Part shown: positions 33,324 to 40,245 of the stretch, one piece after another
Layout: each line of letters starts with the position of its first letter
Position numbering within the stretch: position 1 is the stretch's first letter
Source: Amycolatopsis iheyensis
GTDB lineage: Bacteria > Actinomycetota > Actinomycetes > Mycobacteriales > Pseudonocardiaceae
Reading direction: 5' to 3'
DNA: 44,981 nucleotides
Assembly: GCF_024703995.1 (NCBI RefSeq)
Contig: NZ_JAMXQV010000005.1
Span: 1-44,981 of the forward strand
Translations under genes and position numbers: made by a program
Notes under the pieces: generated by a model
Database searches by the model: none
The model's input: the letters and a program-made list of their open reading frames with translations, nothing else
Told to the model about the DNA's origin: nothing

Positions 33324-33851
33324 TCACCGGGACGTCTTAAGCCGCTCCAGCAGTTCCAGCCACTCGATCGCCTCGCCAATCGTGGCGTGGATCGGCAGGG
33401 CGGTTTCGAGCCCCAGCGCGTCGACCGCCCGGCGGACGACCGGGGCGCAGCCGACGATCGCGAACGGGACACCCGCCTCCCGCGCGTCGGCGGTCGCCTC
33501 CAGCAGCACCGCCAGGCCGCGGGCCGAGCAGTGCGCGGTGCCGGTGAGGTCCAGCAGCAGGAGCCGCGGGGCCAGCCCGACCTCTTCGGTGAGCTGCTGG
33601 CGCAGCCGCCGGCTGCCGGAGAGGTCGATCTCGCCGCCGACGGTCAGGACGGTCGTCTCGGCGGTGGCCGTCACCACCATCCCCATCACCGGCGGCGGCT
33701 CGAGCTCGCCGTCCAGGCTCGCGTAGTGGCGGGCCATCAGCGCGTCGATGTCGAGCCCGGGCGGGTACGGGGTCGAGTCGATCTTCCGGGCCCAGGCACG
33801 CAACGCCGCCAGCACCTCGCGGTGCCGTTCGTCGTCCTCGGGCCAGGCCAT
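33324..33851 (-). CDS. STAS domain-containing protein (anti-anti-sigma-like)
   Basis: A 175-residue protein with a Trp/Glu-rich N-terminal segment of about 55 residues, then a STAS domain (about 57-165): TVLTVGGEIDLSGSRRLRQQLTEEV, LLLLDLTGTAHCSARGLAVLLEA, then FAIVGCAPVVRRAVDALGLETALPIH. The phospho-acceptor Ser is kept (HCSARGL) but the preceding Asp of the usual DSxGL is Cys. It probably takes part in a partner-switching sigma-factor control system; no anti-sigma kinase gene is adjacent. Convergent with the MFS gene (12-nt gap). Confidence 0.85.
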   Translation of the reverse strand: MAWPEDDERHREVLAALRAWARKIDSTPYPPGLDIDALMARHYASLDGELEPPPVMGMVVTATAETTVLTVGGEIDLSGSRRLRQQLTEEVGLAPRLLLLDLTGTAHCSARGLAVLLEATADAREAGVPFAIVGCAPVVRRAVDALGLETALPIHATIGEAIEWLELLERLKTSR

Positions 33852-33909
33852 GCTGGTTACATCGCTCGCGGGGGTCGCGGCGCAACAGTGGCGTCACCCA
33901 CGTGGCCCA

Positions 33910-34494
33910 TCAGAGCCGGGCCAGCCACGGGTGGTGGGGGGAACAGGCGGTGCGCACGGCCTCGGCCAGCCACTTCCGCTGGGCGGGGCGAAGGCTCCCG
34001 ACGACCTCCCGGAAGTCCGTTTCGTCCTTCTCGCGGGTGTTCACGGCCTTGGCGAAGAGCTGGATTTCGGCGCGCAGGCAGGGGATCTCGCCGACGACGA
34101 CGCCCAGCTCCGCGACCGGGCGGCGCACCGCCGGATCGCGGCGGGAGACCCACTCGGCGCCCTCGGTTTCGTCGAGCATGACCTGCACGCGCCACGGCGC
34201 GCCGGCCGAGGGCCGGCACCAGACGTCCTGCACCGCGGGGCCGAGGACCTCGCCGGGCGCCCACGGCCGCAGCGTGCCCGGCGGGTCGGCCGCCCACCAC
34301 TCCCAGCCCGCCAGCGCGTCCTGCACCGCGAGCTGGTCCCGGCGCAGCACGAGGACGTCGATGTCGTCGTGCGACCGCCACGACCGCCCGGCGACGAGCT
34401 CCAGCGCGTACCCGCCGGCGATCCACCACGGCACGCCGACCGGCTCGAAGAGCGCGCGGACCTCGTCCGGCGTCGCCGGGTCCCAGGCGGTCAC
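33910..34494 (-). CDS. Nucleotidyltransferase (aminoglycoside-adenylyltransferase-like)
   Basis: A 194-residue nucleotidyltransferase-fold protein. The N-terminus has PWWIAGGYALELVAGRSWRSHDDIDVLVLRRDQ, the GG...DDIDV motif (Asp pair binds metal) of the ANT(2'')-like PF10706 group. C-terminal helices contain EIQLFAKAVNTREKDETDFREVV, the usual end of that family. It could adenylylate an aminoglycoside-like or other hydroxyl compound, but many such homologues have no resistance function. The GTG at 34494 has GGAGG upstream; a 17-codon frame from 34544 overlaps it (see findings). Confidence 0.8.
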   Translation of the reverse strand: MTAWDPATPDEVRALFEPVGVPWWIAGGYALELVAGRSWRSHDDIDVLVLRRDQLAVQDALAGWEWWAADPPGTLRPWAPGEVLGPAVQDVWCRPSAGAPWRVQVMLDETEGAEWVSRRDPAVRRPVAELGVVVGEIPCLRAEIQLFAKAVNTREKDETDFREVVGSLRPAQRKWLAEAVRTACSPHHPWLARL

Positions 34495-34600
34495 GGCGCC
34501 TCCGGCCCCACGGTGCGAACGACGCCGAGCGCGGACCGTCCCATGGGCCGAGTCTACGAGGCCGGGCCGGCTTCTGACGGCCACGCCGTCCGGGGAGTGC

Positions 34601-34633
34601 GGGTGGGACCCGGCCCGGGGGCGGGTCCCACCC
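34601..34633 (-). terminator. 12-bp GC hairpin downstream of the sialidase gene
   Basis: Perfect arms GGGTGGGACCCG (34601-34612) and CGGGTCCCACCC (34622-34633) with a 9-nt loop, 7 nt past the sialidase stop codon. Very stable stem without a T-tract, as is common for actinobacterial terminators. Confidence 0.8.
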
Positions 34634-34640
34634 GTCGGCG

Positions 34641-36134
34641 TCAGCCGCAGTGCTCGAACCCGCTGGTGTAGGCCACGCCACCGGCCGAGCCACCCCACTT
34701 CACGCACTTGTCCGCCGCCTTCGCCGCGACCGGGCCGGCGAAGTAGGAGAACGCGCCGGCGTCGGTGGCCCGCGTCGCGCCTTCGACCTCCAGGAAGGCC
34801 GAGGTCTGCGTCGGCGAGCCCGCCGAGGCGCTCTTCATCGTGCTGACGCAGTTCTGCCCGTTCGAAGCGTTGTAGGACAGGTAAACCGTGCCCGCCGAGC
34901 CGAGCGCCTGCTGGTCGATCACGCTGTAGCCACCACCGCAGGCGGGGGCCCCGAGCGCGGCTTCGGACACCGTGGCGTAGCGGATCGTGTCGTTGGCGTG
35001 GAACTCCGGGCCGGCCTCGAACAGCACGCCGACCGACGCCTGCGACAGCTGCACCATGTCCGAATAGGCCGCGTCCTGGCCCCAGACGAGCAGGCTGGCG
35101 CCGGTGCCCGTCCAGTTGCCGCCCTCGTCGAAGGACGAGTGCACCCGCAGCTCCTTGCGACGGTCGCAAGTGGACGGTGCGGCGAAGACGATCCGGTCGT
35201 ACTTGCCGCCGGTGTCGGTGGCGCTCATCCGCGCCGTCGAGCCCTGCACGGTCGGGGCGACCAGGTCGCCGGCGAAGGCGAACTTCGAGCTGAACGTCGC
35301 GCCGCCGTCGGAGCTGATCGCGAAGGCGCGGTTGCGGGTTCCGTCGGCCAGGCACTTGTTCGCGTCGTTGGCCTGGTTGCGGGCGGCGGCGTAGACGCGG
35401 CCGTCGGCCAGCTCGGTGACGCTGATCTCCTGCGGGTTGATCGCCGTGGTCGGCGTGTCGGTGGCGCCGCGGTGCCAGGTGCTGCCGTTGTCGTCGCTGT
35501 AGACCAGGGCACCGGTGTTCTTGCCGCCGGTCGTCCAGCTCACGCCGGCGACGAGGCGGCCGGCGTGCGCGCCGCGGGTCAGCACGATCCCGTGCGACGG
35601 GCCGGTGGCGAGCCAGCCGGGCGCGCTCGCGAAGCCCAGTTCGGTGGTCAGCACGCGCGGCGCGCCCCACGTCTTCCCGTTGTCCTCGCTGATCGACACG
35701 CGCGGGATCCGGCCGCACGCGGGGTTGGTGTAGCACTGCATGGTCGACAGCAGCACGACCCGGTTGCTGCCGGGGATGACGATCGGCGCCGGGTTGCCCT
35801 TGGTGTCACCGTTGGCCTTGATGACGGTCTGCAGCGCGCTCCACGTCTTGCCGCCGTCGGTGGAGCGCTTCAGCACGAGGTCGATCTCGCCGAGGTCGGC
35901 GCAGTTCGCGGCGCCGCCGTTGCGGCCTTCGGCGAAGGCGAGCAGCGCGCCGTCGTTCGCCTTGACGATGGTGGGGATGCGGTAGCAGTCGTGGCCCTCG
36001 GTGTTCTTGGTGAACACCAACGTGCTCGCGACGTCGGCCTGCGCGGTGGCGGCGCCGACGGCCGCGGGGACGGCGAGGGCGGCACACCCCAGCAGTCCGG
36101 CCAGCAGGCCGCTGGCGATCCGGGTGATCTTCAC
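34641..36134 (-). CDS. Secreted exo-alpha-sialidase (neuraminidase)
   Basis: A 497-residue exported sialidase. The signal peptide covers about residues 1-33 (IASGLLAGLLGCAALAVPAAVGA..AQA). The FRIP-type motif is YRIP at 51-54, with AFAEGR (66-71) near the catalytic site, and four Asp-box repeats are visible: STDGGKTW (91-98), SEDNGKTW, SDDNGSTW and SSDGGATF, the signature of the six-bladed propeller. Seven or more Cys point to extracellular disulfides. A C-terminal tail (TSAFLEVEGATRATDAGAFSYFAGPV...) may be an added module of unknown role. It should release sialic acid from host or environmental glycans. The upstream region carries short repeats that may be operators. Confidence 0.9.
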   Translation of the reverse strand: MKITRIASGLLAGLLGCAALAVPAAVGAATAQADVASTLVFTKNTEGHDCYRIPTIVKANDGALLAFAEGRNGGAANCADLGEIDLVLKRSTDGGKTWSALQTVIKANGDTKGNPAPIVIPGSNRVVLLSTMQCYTNPACGRIPRVSISEDNGKTWGAPRVLTTELGFASAPGWLATGPSHGIVLTRGAHAGRLVAGVSWTTGGKNTGALVYSDDNGSTWHRGATDTPTTAINPQEISVTELADGRVYAAARNQANDANKCLADGTRNRAFAISSDGGATFSSKFAFAGDLVAPTVQGSTARMSATDTGGKYDRIVFAAPSTCDRRKELRVHSSFDEGGNWTGTGASLLVWGQDAAYSDMVQLSQASVGVLFEAGPEFHANDTIRYATVSEAALGAPACGGGYSVIDQQALGSAGTVYLSYNASNGQNCVSTMKSASAGSPTQTSAFLEVEGATRATDAGAFSYFAGPVAAKAADKCVKWGGSAGGVAYTSGFEHCG

Positions 36135-36190
36135 GGTTCTCCCTACGGTTCATTCTACGTCCTACGTCTCGGCGACAGCGTCGACGCGGT

Positions 36191-36232
36191 CCGTACAAGA
36201 CCCGTACAACCCGGCGTATAACGCCCTATACC
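36191..36232 (-). promoter_or_regulatory. Repeat cluster upstream of the sialidase gene
   Basis: Two direct copies of CCGTACAA (36191-36198 and 36202-36209) spaced by one helical turn, next to GTATA-N6-TATAC (36216-36231), which continues as TATACC, i.e. GGTATA on the coding strand of the sialidase. NanR in enterobacteria binds GGTATA repeats, which is a suggestive but unproven parallel. The cluster lies 57-98 nt upstream of the start codon. Confidence 0.4.
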
Positions 36233-36249
36233 TGTCCGGTAGGGAAATT

Positions 36250-37218
36250 TCAGGTGAACAGGGTCAGGGTGGTGAACCCGGTCGCCAGCACGAGAAGCGT
36301 CGACAGGAGACCCAGGAGCAGGGCCCGGCCACCGCCGCGCAGCAGCGGCCCGAGCCGGACCGCGCAGCCGAGCCCGAACAACGCGCCGGCGAGCAGGAGC
36401 GTCGAGGCGGTCTTCGCGACGTCGAGCGCGAACGCCGGGACGAGCCCGGTGCTGCGGACCGCGACCATCGCCAGGAACCCGAGGACGAACAGTGGCACCA
36501 GCGGCGCGGACCCGCCGCGGCGGCCGCGTTCGGTGGCGCCGACGATCGCGACCACCGGGGCGAGCAGGACCACGCGGCTCAGCTTCACCACGATCGCGAC
36601 CGCGACCGCGGCGGCGCCCGCCGGCCCGGCCGCCGCGACGACCTGGGCGACCTCGTGCACCGAGATGCCGGCCCAGCTGCCGGTCCGCGTCGCGTCCAGG
36701 CCGAGGAGGTGGGCGAGCAGGGGGAGCACACCGAGGGCGAGGCTGCCGTAGCAGGTGACGAGCGCGACCGCCGTGGCGACGTCTTCGTCGTCCCGCTCGA
36801 CCACGCCCTCCATGGCCGCGATCGCCGACGCGCCGCAGATCGAGAAGCCGGTGGCGACCAGCAGGGCGAGGCCGCGCGGCACGCGGACCAGGCGGCCGAG
36901 GCCGACGGTGCCGAGGAAGGTGACGGTGACCGTCAGCACCACGGCGGCGAGGGTGCCGGCGCCGAGCGCGACGACCGTCGGGAGGGCGAGCTGGAGGCCG
37001 AGCAGGACGACGCCCGCGCGCAGCAGGCGTTTCGTGAGCCGCGCGATGGCCTGGCGGTGCTCGTCGGTGAGCAGCGGCGTGCTGCCCACGACGATGCCGA
37101 GCACGACCGCGACGGTCAGGGCGCCCGCGACCGGCCACACCGAACTCAGCGCGTACGCCGCGGCGACGCCGAGCCCCGTGATCGCGAGCCCGGACGTCTT
37201 CGCCGCTGTCAGTGCCAT
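36250..37218 (-). CDS. YeiH family putative sulfate export transporter
   Basis: A 322-residue protein with about ten TM helices, of the YeiH/PF03601 family. Typical blocks: KRLLRAGVVLLGLQLALP, ATGFSICGASAIAAMEGV (the conserved Cys/Gly-rich loop with CGASA), and TRTGSWAGISVHEVAQVVAA. Family members are putative sulfate or related anion exporters. It is divergent from a LysR gene, an arrangement also seen for YeiE/YeiH in other bacteria, so the LysR protein is its likely regulator. Confidence 0.9.
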   Translation of the reverse strand: MALTAAKTSGLAITGLGVAAAYALSSVWPVAGALTVAVVLGIVVGSTPLLTDEHRQAIARLTKRLLRAGVVLLGLQLALPTVVALGAGTLAAVVLTVTVTFLGTVGLGRLVRVPRGLALLVATGFSICGASAIAAMEGVVERDDEDVATAVALVTCYGSLALGVLPLLAHLLGLDATRTGSWAGISVHEVAQVVAAAGPAGAAAVAVAIVVKLSRVVLLAPVVAIVGATERGRRGGSAPLVPLFVLGFLAMVAVRSTGLVPAFALDVAKTASTLLLAGALFGLGCAVRLGPLLRGGGRALLLGLLSTLLVLATGFTTLTLFT

Positions 37219-37274
37219 GCTTCCAGCATCGGTCCGGCGGCGCGTGCGCGGTAGCCGTCGGTCCGCTGGGAGGT

Positions 37275-37291
37275 CATAGACTCAGGCTATG
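37275..37291. promoter_or_regulatory. LysR-type T-N11-A box overlapping the LysR start codon
   Basis: Inverted repeat CATAG (37275-37279) and CTATG (37287-37291) with 7 nt between; its core T...A spacing is exactly 11 nt, the classic LysR box. The right arm contains the LysR start codon itself (ATG at 37289), so binding would repress the regulator's own gene. Confidence 0.6.
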
Positions 37292-38191
37292 ACCGGACCG
37301 GATCTGGATTCCCTGCGCCTGCTGGTGCTCGTCGACGACCTCGGCAGCATCGGGCAGGCGGCGACGGCGCTGGGCATCGCCCAGCCGTCGGCGAGCAAGC
37401 GCTTGTCCACTTTGGAGAGACAATTGGGACTGTCCCTGGTGGACCGCACCCGGCGGGGCTCGGCGCTGACCCCGGACGGCCGGGTGATCGCGGGCTGGGC
37501 CCATCGCGTGCTGACCGAAGTGGACGGTCTGCGCACGGGCGCGGAGGCCCTGCGCACCCAGCGCGGCGCACGCCTGCGGGTGGCGGCGAGCATGACGCTG
37601 GCCGAGCACTTCGTCCCGGCGTGGATCGGCGAGGTCAAGCGGACCGGGCCGGACACGTACGTGGGGCTCGAGGTGGTGAACTCCGAGCACGTGGCCGAGC
37701 TGGTCGCCGACGGCCGCGTGGACCTGGGCTTCGTGGAGTCGCCGGGGCCGTGGCCGGGCCTGAGCACCCGCCGGGTGGCCACGGATCGGCTCGTGGTGGT
37801 GGTCCCGGCGGGCCACAAGTGGGCCGGTCGCCGCCGCCCGCTGTCGGCGGCCGAGCTGGCGGACACGCCGCTGGTGGTGCGGGAGCCGGGGTCGGGAACG
37901 CGCGAGACGGTGGAGGCGGCCCTGCGCCGGGCGGGGGCCGGAGGGGTGAAGCCGCTGCTGGAGCTGGGGTCGGCTTCGGCCGTGCGGAACGCGGTGATCG
38001 CGGGCGCGGGACCGGCGGTGATCAGCGAGCTGGACGTGGTCCGCGAGGTCGCGGGGCGGCGGTTGGTGCCGGTGGCGGTGGCGGGGGTCGAGCTGGGCCG
38101 GGTGCTGCGGGCAGTGTGGCCGGCGGGGAGACGGCTGGCCGGGCCGGCGGCGGAGCTGCTGACGCTGGCGGTGAAGTCCGGCGCGGCTTGA
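37289..38191 (+). CDS. LysR family transcriptional regulator
   Basis: A 300-residue LysR protein. The winged helix is at 1-60 (LDSLRLLVLVDDLGSIGQAATALGIAQPSASKRLSTLERQLGLSLVDRT), followed by the hinge and a two-lobe effector domain (LRVAASMTLAEHFVPAWIGE..., RLVVVVPAGHKWAGRRRPLSAAELADTPLVVREPGSGTRETVEAALR). Divergent from the YeiH gene with a 70-nt intergenic space holding a T-N11-A box. It probably controls the exporter in response to a sulfur metabolite or anion; the ligand is inferred only from the neighbour. Confidence 0.92.
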   Translation: MTGPDLDSLRLLVLVDDLGSIGQAATALGIAQPSASKRLSTLERQLGLSLVDRTRRGSALTPDGRVIAGWAHRVLTEVDGLRTGAEALRTQRGARLRVAASMTLAEHFVPAWIGEVKRTGPDTYVGLEVVNSEHVAELVADGRVDLGFVESPGPWPGLSTRRVATDRLVVVVPAGHKWAGRRRPLSAAELADTPLVVREPGSGTRETVEAALRRAGAGGVKPLLELGSASAVRNAVIAGAGPAVISELDVVREVAGRRLVPVAVAGVELGRVLRAVWPAGRRLAGPAAELLTLAVKSGAA

Positions 38192-38235
38192 GGGGGAGTG
38201 CGCTCTGAGCTGGGAGGTTGCCGGCGATCCAACGG

Positions 38236-38245
38236 CGATATATCG
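38236..38245. promoter_or_regulatory. PadR-type operator palindrome
   Basis: CGATATATCG, a perfect 10-bp palindrome in a GC-rich context (38236-38245), with further GGCGAT half-sites at 38223-38228 and CGGCGATA at 38255-38262. It lies about 40 nt before the start codon of the PadR gene and is the likely autoregulatory site. Confidence 0.65.
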
Positions 38246-38283
38246 TCGAAGTGTCGGCGATACGGCTAGCGAAGGAGACAGTC

Positions 38284-39153
38284 ATGGAGATGAGCGCTGG
38301 AGCACGACACATGTTCGGCGGGTTCGGCGGCGGGCCGGGCCACTTCGGCCACGGTGGCCACCACGGTCCGGGCGGTCACGGGCACCCCGGCTTCGAGCAC
38401 GGGCCCGGCCCGCACACCCACCCTGGCCACCCGGGCTTCGGGCACGGCCCGGGCGACCATTCCGACCATGGCCCGGGCGAACGCCCCGACCACGACTTCC
38501 CCGGTCGCGAGGACTGGGACGGCGGCCCCGACCTGGCCCGCGGCGGCTTCCCCCCACCTCCGCCGCACCCACCGCAACCCCCGGGCGCACCAGGCTTCCC
38601 GGGCGGCCCAGGCTCCTTCGGCGGCCCCGGTGGCTGGTTCGGCGGCGCCGGCGCCTGGCAGCGCGTCCAGGAGTTCCGCGGTGGCGGCCGCGGCCCCAGC
38701 CGTCCGGTGCGGCCCGCCGTGCTCGCCTTGCTCGCCGAGGAGCCCCGGCACGGCTACCAGCTCATGCAGGAGATCCGCCGCCGGACCAACGAGCGGTGGC
38801 GGCCCAGTCCCGGGTCCGTCTACCCGATCCTGCAGCAGCTCGAGGACGAGGGCCTCGTCCGCACCGCCGAGACCGGCGGCCGCCGGGTGGCCGAGCTCAC
38901 CGAGGCCGGGCGGGAGCACGTCGCCGGGCGGGAAGCCGAGTTCGCCGCCCTCTGGGCCGAGCCCGACGAGGCGCCGAACGCCGATCGGTTCGCCGCCCTG
39001 TGGCATGCGCTCGGGGAGCTTTCCGGCGCCGCCGCGCAGGTCGGGCACAGCGGCACCGAGGCGCAGGTCGCCGAGGTGAAGAAGATCCTCGCCGACGCCC
39101 GGCGGCGCGTCTACGCCGTGCTGGCCGACGCCGGGCTCGAGGACGAGGACTGA
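38284..39153 (+). CDS. PadR family regulator with Gly/His/Pro-rich N-terminal tail
   Basis: A 289-residue protein; classical PadR proteins are 110-200. Residues 1 to about 135 are low complexity: repeats of HGPG, GHPGF and FGG give 16 His in the first 95 residues, then a Pro-rich run and Gly-Phe-Gly repeats. The PadR winged helix follows at about 143-220 (RPAVLALLAEEPRHGYQLMQEI, WRPSPGSVYPILQQLEDEGLV, RRVAELTEAG), and a C-terminal dimerisation helix ends it. The His-rich tail could bind metal ions or drive assembly. The ATG at 38284 has AAGGAG 6 nt upstream. The operator palindrome just upstream suggests autorepression. No co-regulated efflux gene is adjacent. Confidence 0.88.
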   Translation: MEMSAGARHMFGGFGGGPGHFGHGGHHGPGGHGHPGFEHGPGPHTHPGHPGFGHGPGDHSDHGPGERPDHDFPGREDWDGGPDLARGGFPPPPPHPPQPPGAPGFPGGPGSFGGPGGWFGGAGAWQRVQEFRGGGRGPSRPVRPAVLALLAEEPRHGYQLMQEIRRRTNERWRPSPGSVYPILQQLEDEGLVRTAETGGRRVAELTEAGREHVAGREAEFAALWAEPDEAPNADRFAALWHALGELSGAAAQVGHSGTEAQVAEVKKILADARRRVYAVLADAGLEDED

Positions 39154-39212
39154 CCGCCGCGGGCGGATCGTCCACATCGGACGGTCTGCCCGGGCGGGTA
39201 AGCTCGGGTCGC

Positions 39213-40244
39213 ATGGAAGAAGCGGACTTCGCGGCGCACCTCACGGCCACCATGACCGGCAGCGCGCTCACCATGCTGATCGGGCTCGGCCACCGCACCG
39301 GACTGCTCGAAGCGGCGGCTCGCGGGCCTGCCACCAGCGCCGGCCTCGCCGAGCGCGCCGGCTTGCAGGAGCGGTACGTCCGCGAGTGGCTCGGCGCGAT
39401 GGTCACCGGCGGCATCTTCACCCTCGACGCCGGGGAGTACACCTTCCCGCCCGAGCACGCGAAGTTCCTCCTCGGTGACACGGCGGCGAACCTGATGCCG
39501 TCCCTGCTCACCCTCTCCGCGTTCACCGGCATCCTGCCCGACCTCGAACGCGCCTTCGCCGCGGGCGGTGGCGTCCCGCGGGCGGCGTACGGGCCGTACC
39601 TGGAGACGCTCGGCGCGAAGACCGGCGACAGCTGGAAGCACATCTACCGCGAACACCTGGTGGACGGCTTCTTCGGCGCGGTCCCCGGCCTCACCGAACG
39701 CTTGACGGCCGGCGCGCGCGTGCTCGACCTGGGCTGCGGCGCCGGCAACGCGATCGCCGTCGCCGCCCGCGCGTTCCCCGCGTCGCGGTTCACCGGCATC
39801 GACATCAACGAACGGGTCATCGACCAGGCGAAGGAGACCACGAGCGGGCTCCCGAACGTCGAGTTCGCCGTCGGGGACGCCGCCGAGCTGACCGGCGACT
39901 ACGACGTCATCACCGCCTTCGACGCCGTCCACGACCAGGACCGGCCCGACGTCGTGCTGCGGCGCGTCCACGGCGCGCTCCGCGAAGACGGCCTGTTCTT
40001 CATGGTGGACACGAACTTCTCCAGCGACGTCGCGAAGAACGTCGGCAACCCGCTCGCCGCGCTGTGCTACTCGATCAGCCTGATGTACTGCACGACGACG
40101 TCGCTGGCCGAGGGCGGCGCCGCGCTCGGGGCCATGTGGGGCACCGAAACCGCGCGGGAAATGCTCGCGGACGCGGGGTTCCGGCACGTCGACGTGCTGG
40201 AGTCCCCGCGTCCGCAGAACTGCGTCTACGCCTGCCGTCCCTGA
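39213..40244 (+). CDS. Class I SAM-dependent methyltransferase with N-terminal winged helix
   Basis: A 343-residue methyltransferase. Residues 1 to about 90 form a winged-helix dimerisation region (GLLEAAARGPATSAGLAERAGLQERYVREWLGAMVTGGIF), like the Rv2258c family; the SAM motif I LDLGCGAGN is at 171-179, followed by FTGIDINERVIDQAK and ITAFDAVHDQDRP (acidic motif). It methylates an unknown small molecule. Start at the ATG 39213; the ribosome-binding site is weak. It ends one base before the convergent carboxypeptidase stop. Confidence 0.88.
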   Translation: MEEADFAAHLTATMTGSALTMLIGLGHRTGLLEAAARGPATSAGLAERAGLQERYVREWLGAMVTGGIFTLDAGEYTFPPEHAKFLLGDTAANLMPSLLTLSAFTGILPDLERAFAAGGGVPRAAYGPYLETLGAKTGDSWKHIYREHLVDGFFGAVPGLTERLTAGARVLDLGCGAGNAIAVAARAFPASRFTGIDINERVIDQAKETTSGLPNVEFAVGDAAELTGDYDVITAFDAVHDQDRPDVVLRRVHGALREDGLFFMVDTNFSSDVAKNVGNPLAALCYSISLMYCTTTSLAEGGAALGAMWGTETAREMLADAGFRHVDVLESPRPQNCVYACRP

Positions 40245-40245
40245 C

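Noticed and set aside
31989..36134. A sialic acid utilisation cluster formed by the SHS-type MFS gene and the sialidase
   Set aside because: The genes are on opposite strands, separated by two unrelated genes, and no nan catabolic gene is present; kept only as a hint.
34641..36221. Plus-strand frame opposite the sialidase
   Set aside because: Ala/Gly/Arg/Val-rich antisense frame without motifs; the minus strand shows signal peptide and Asp boxes.
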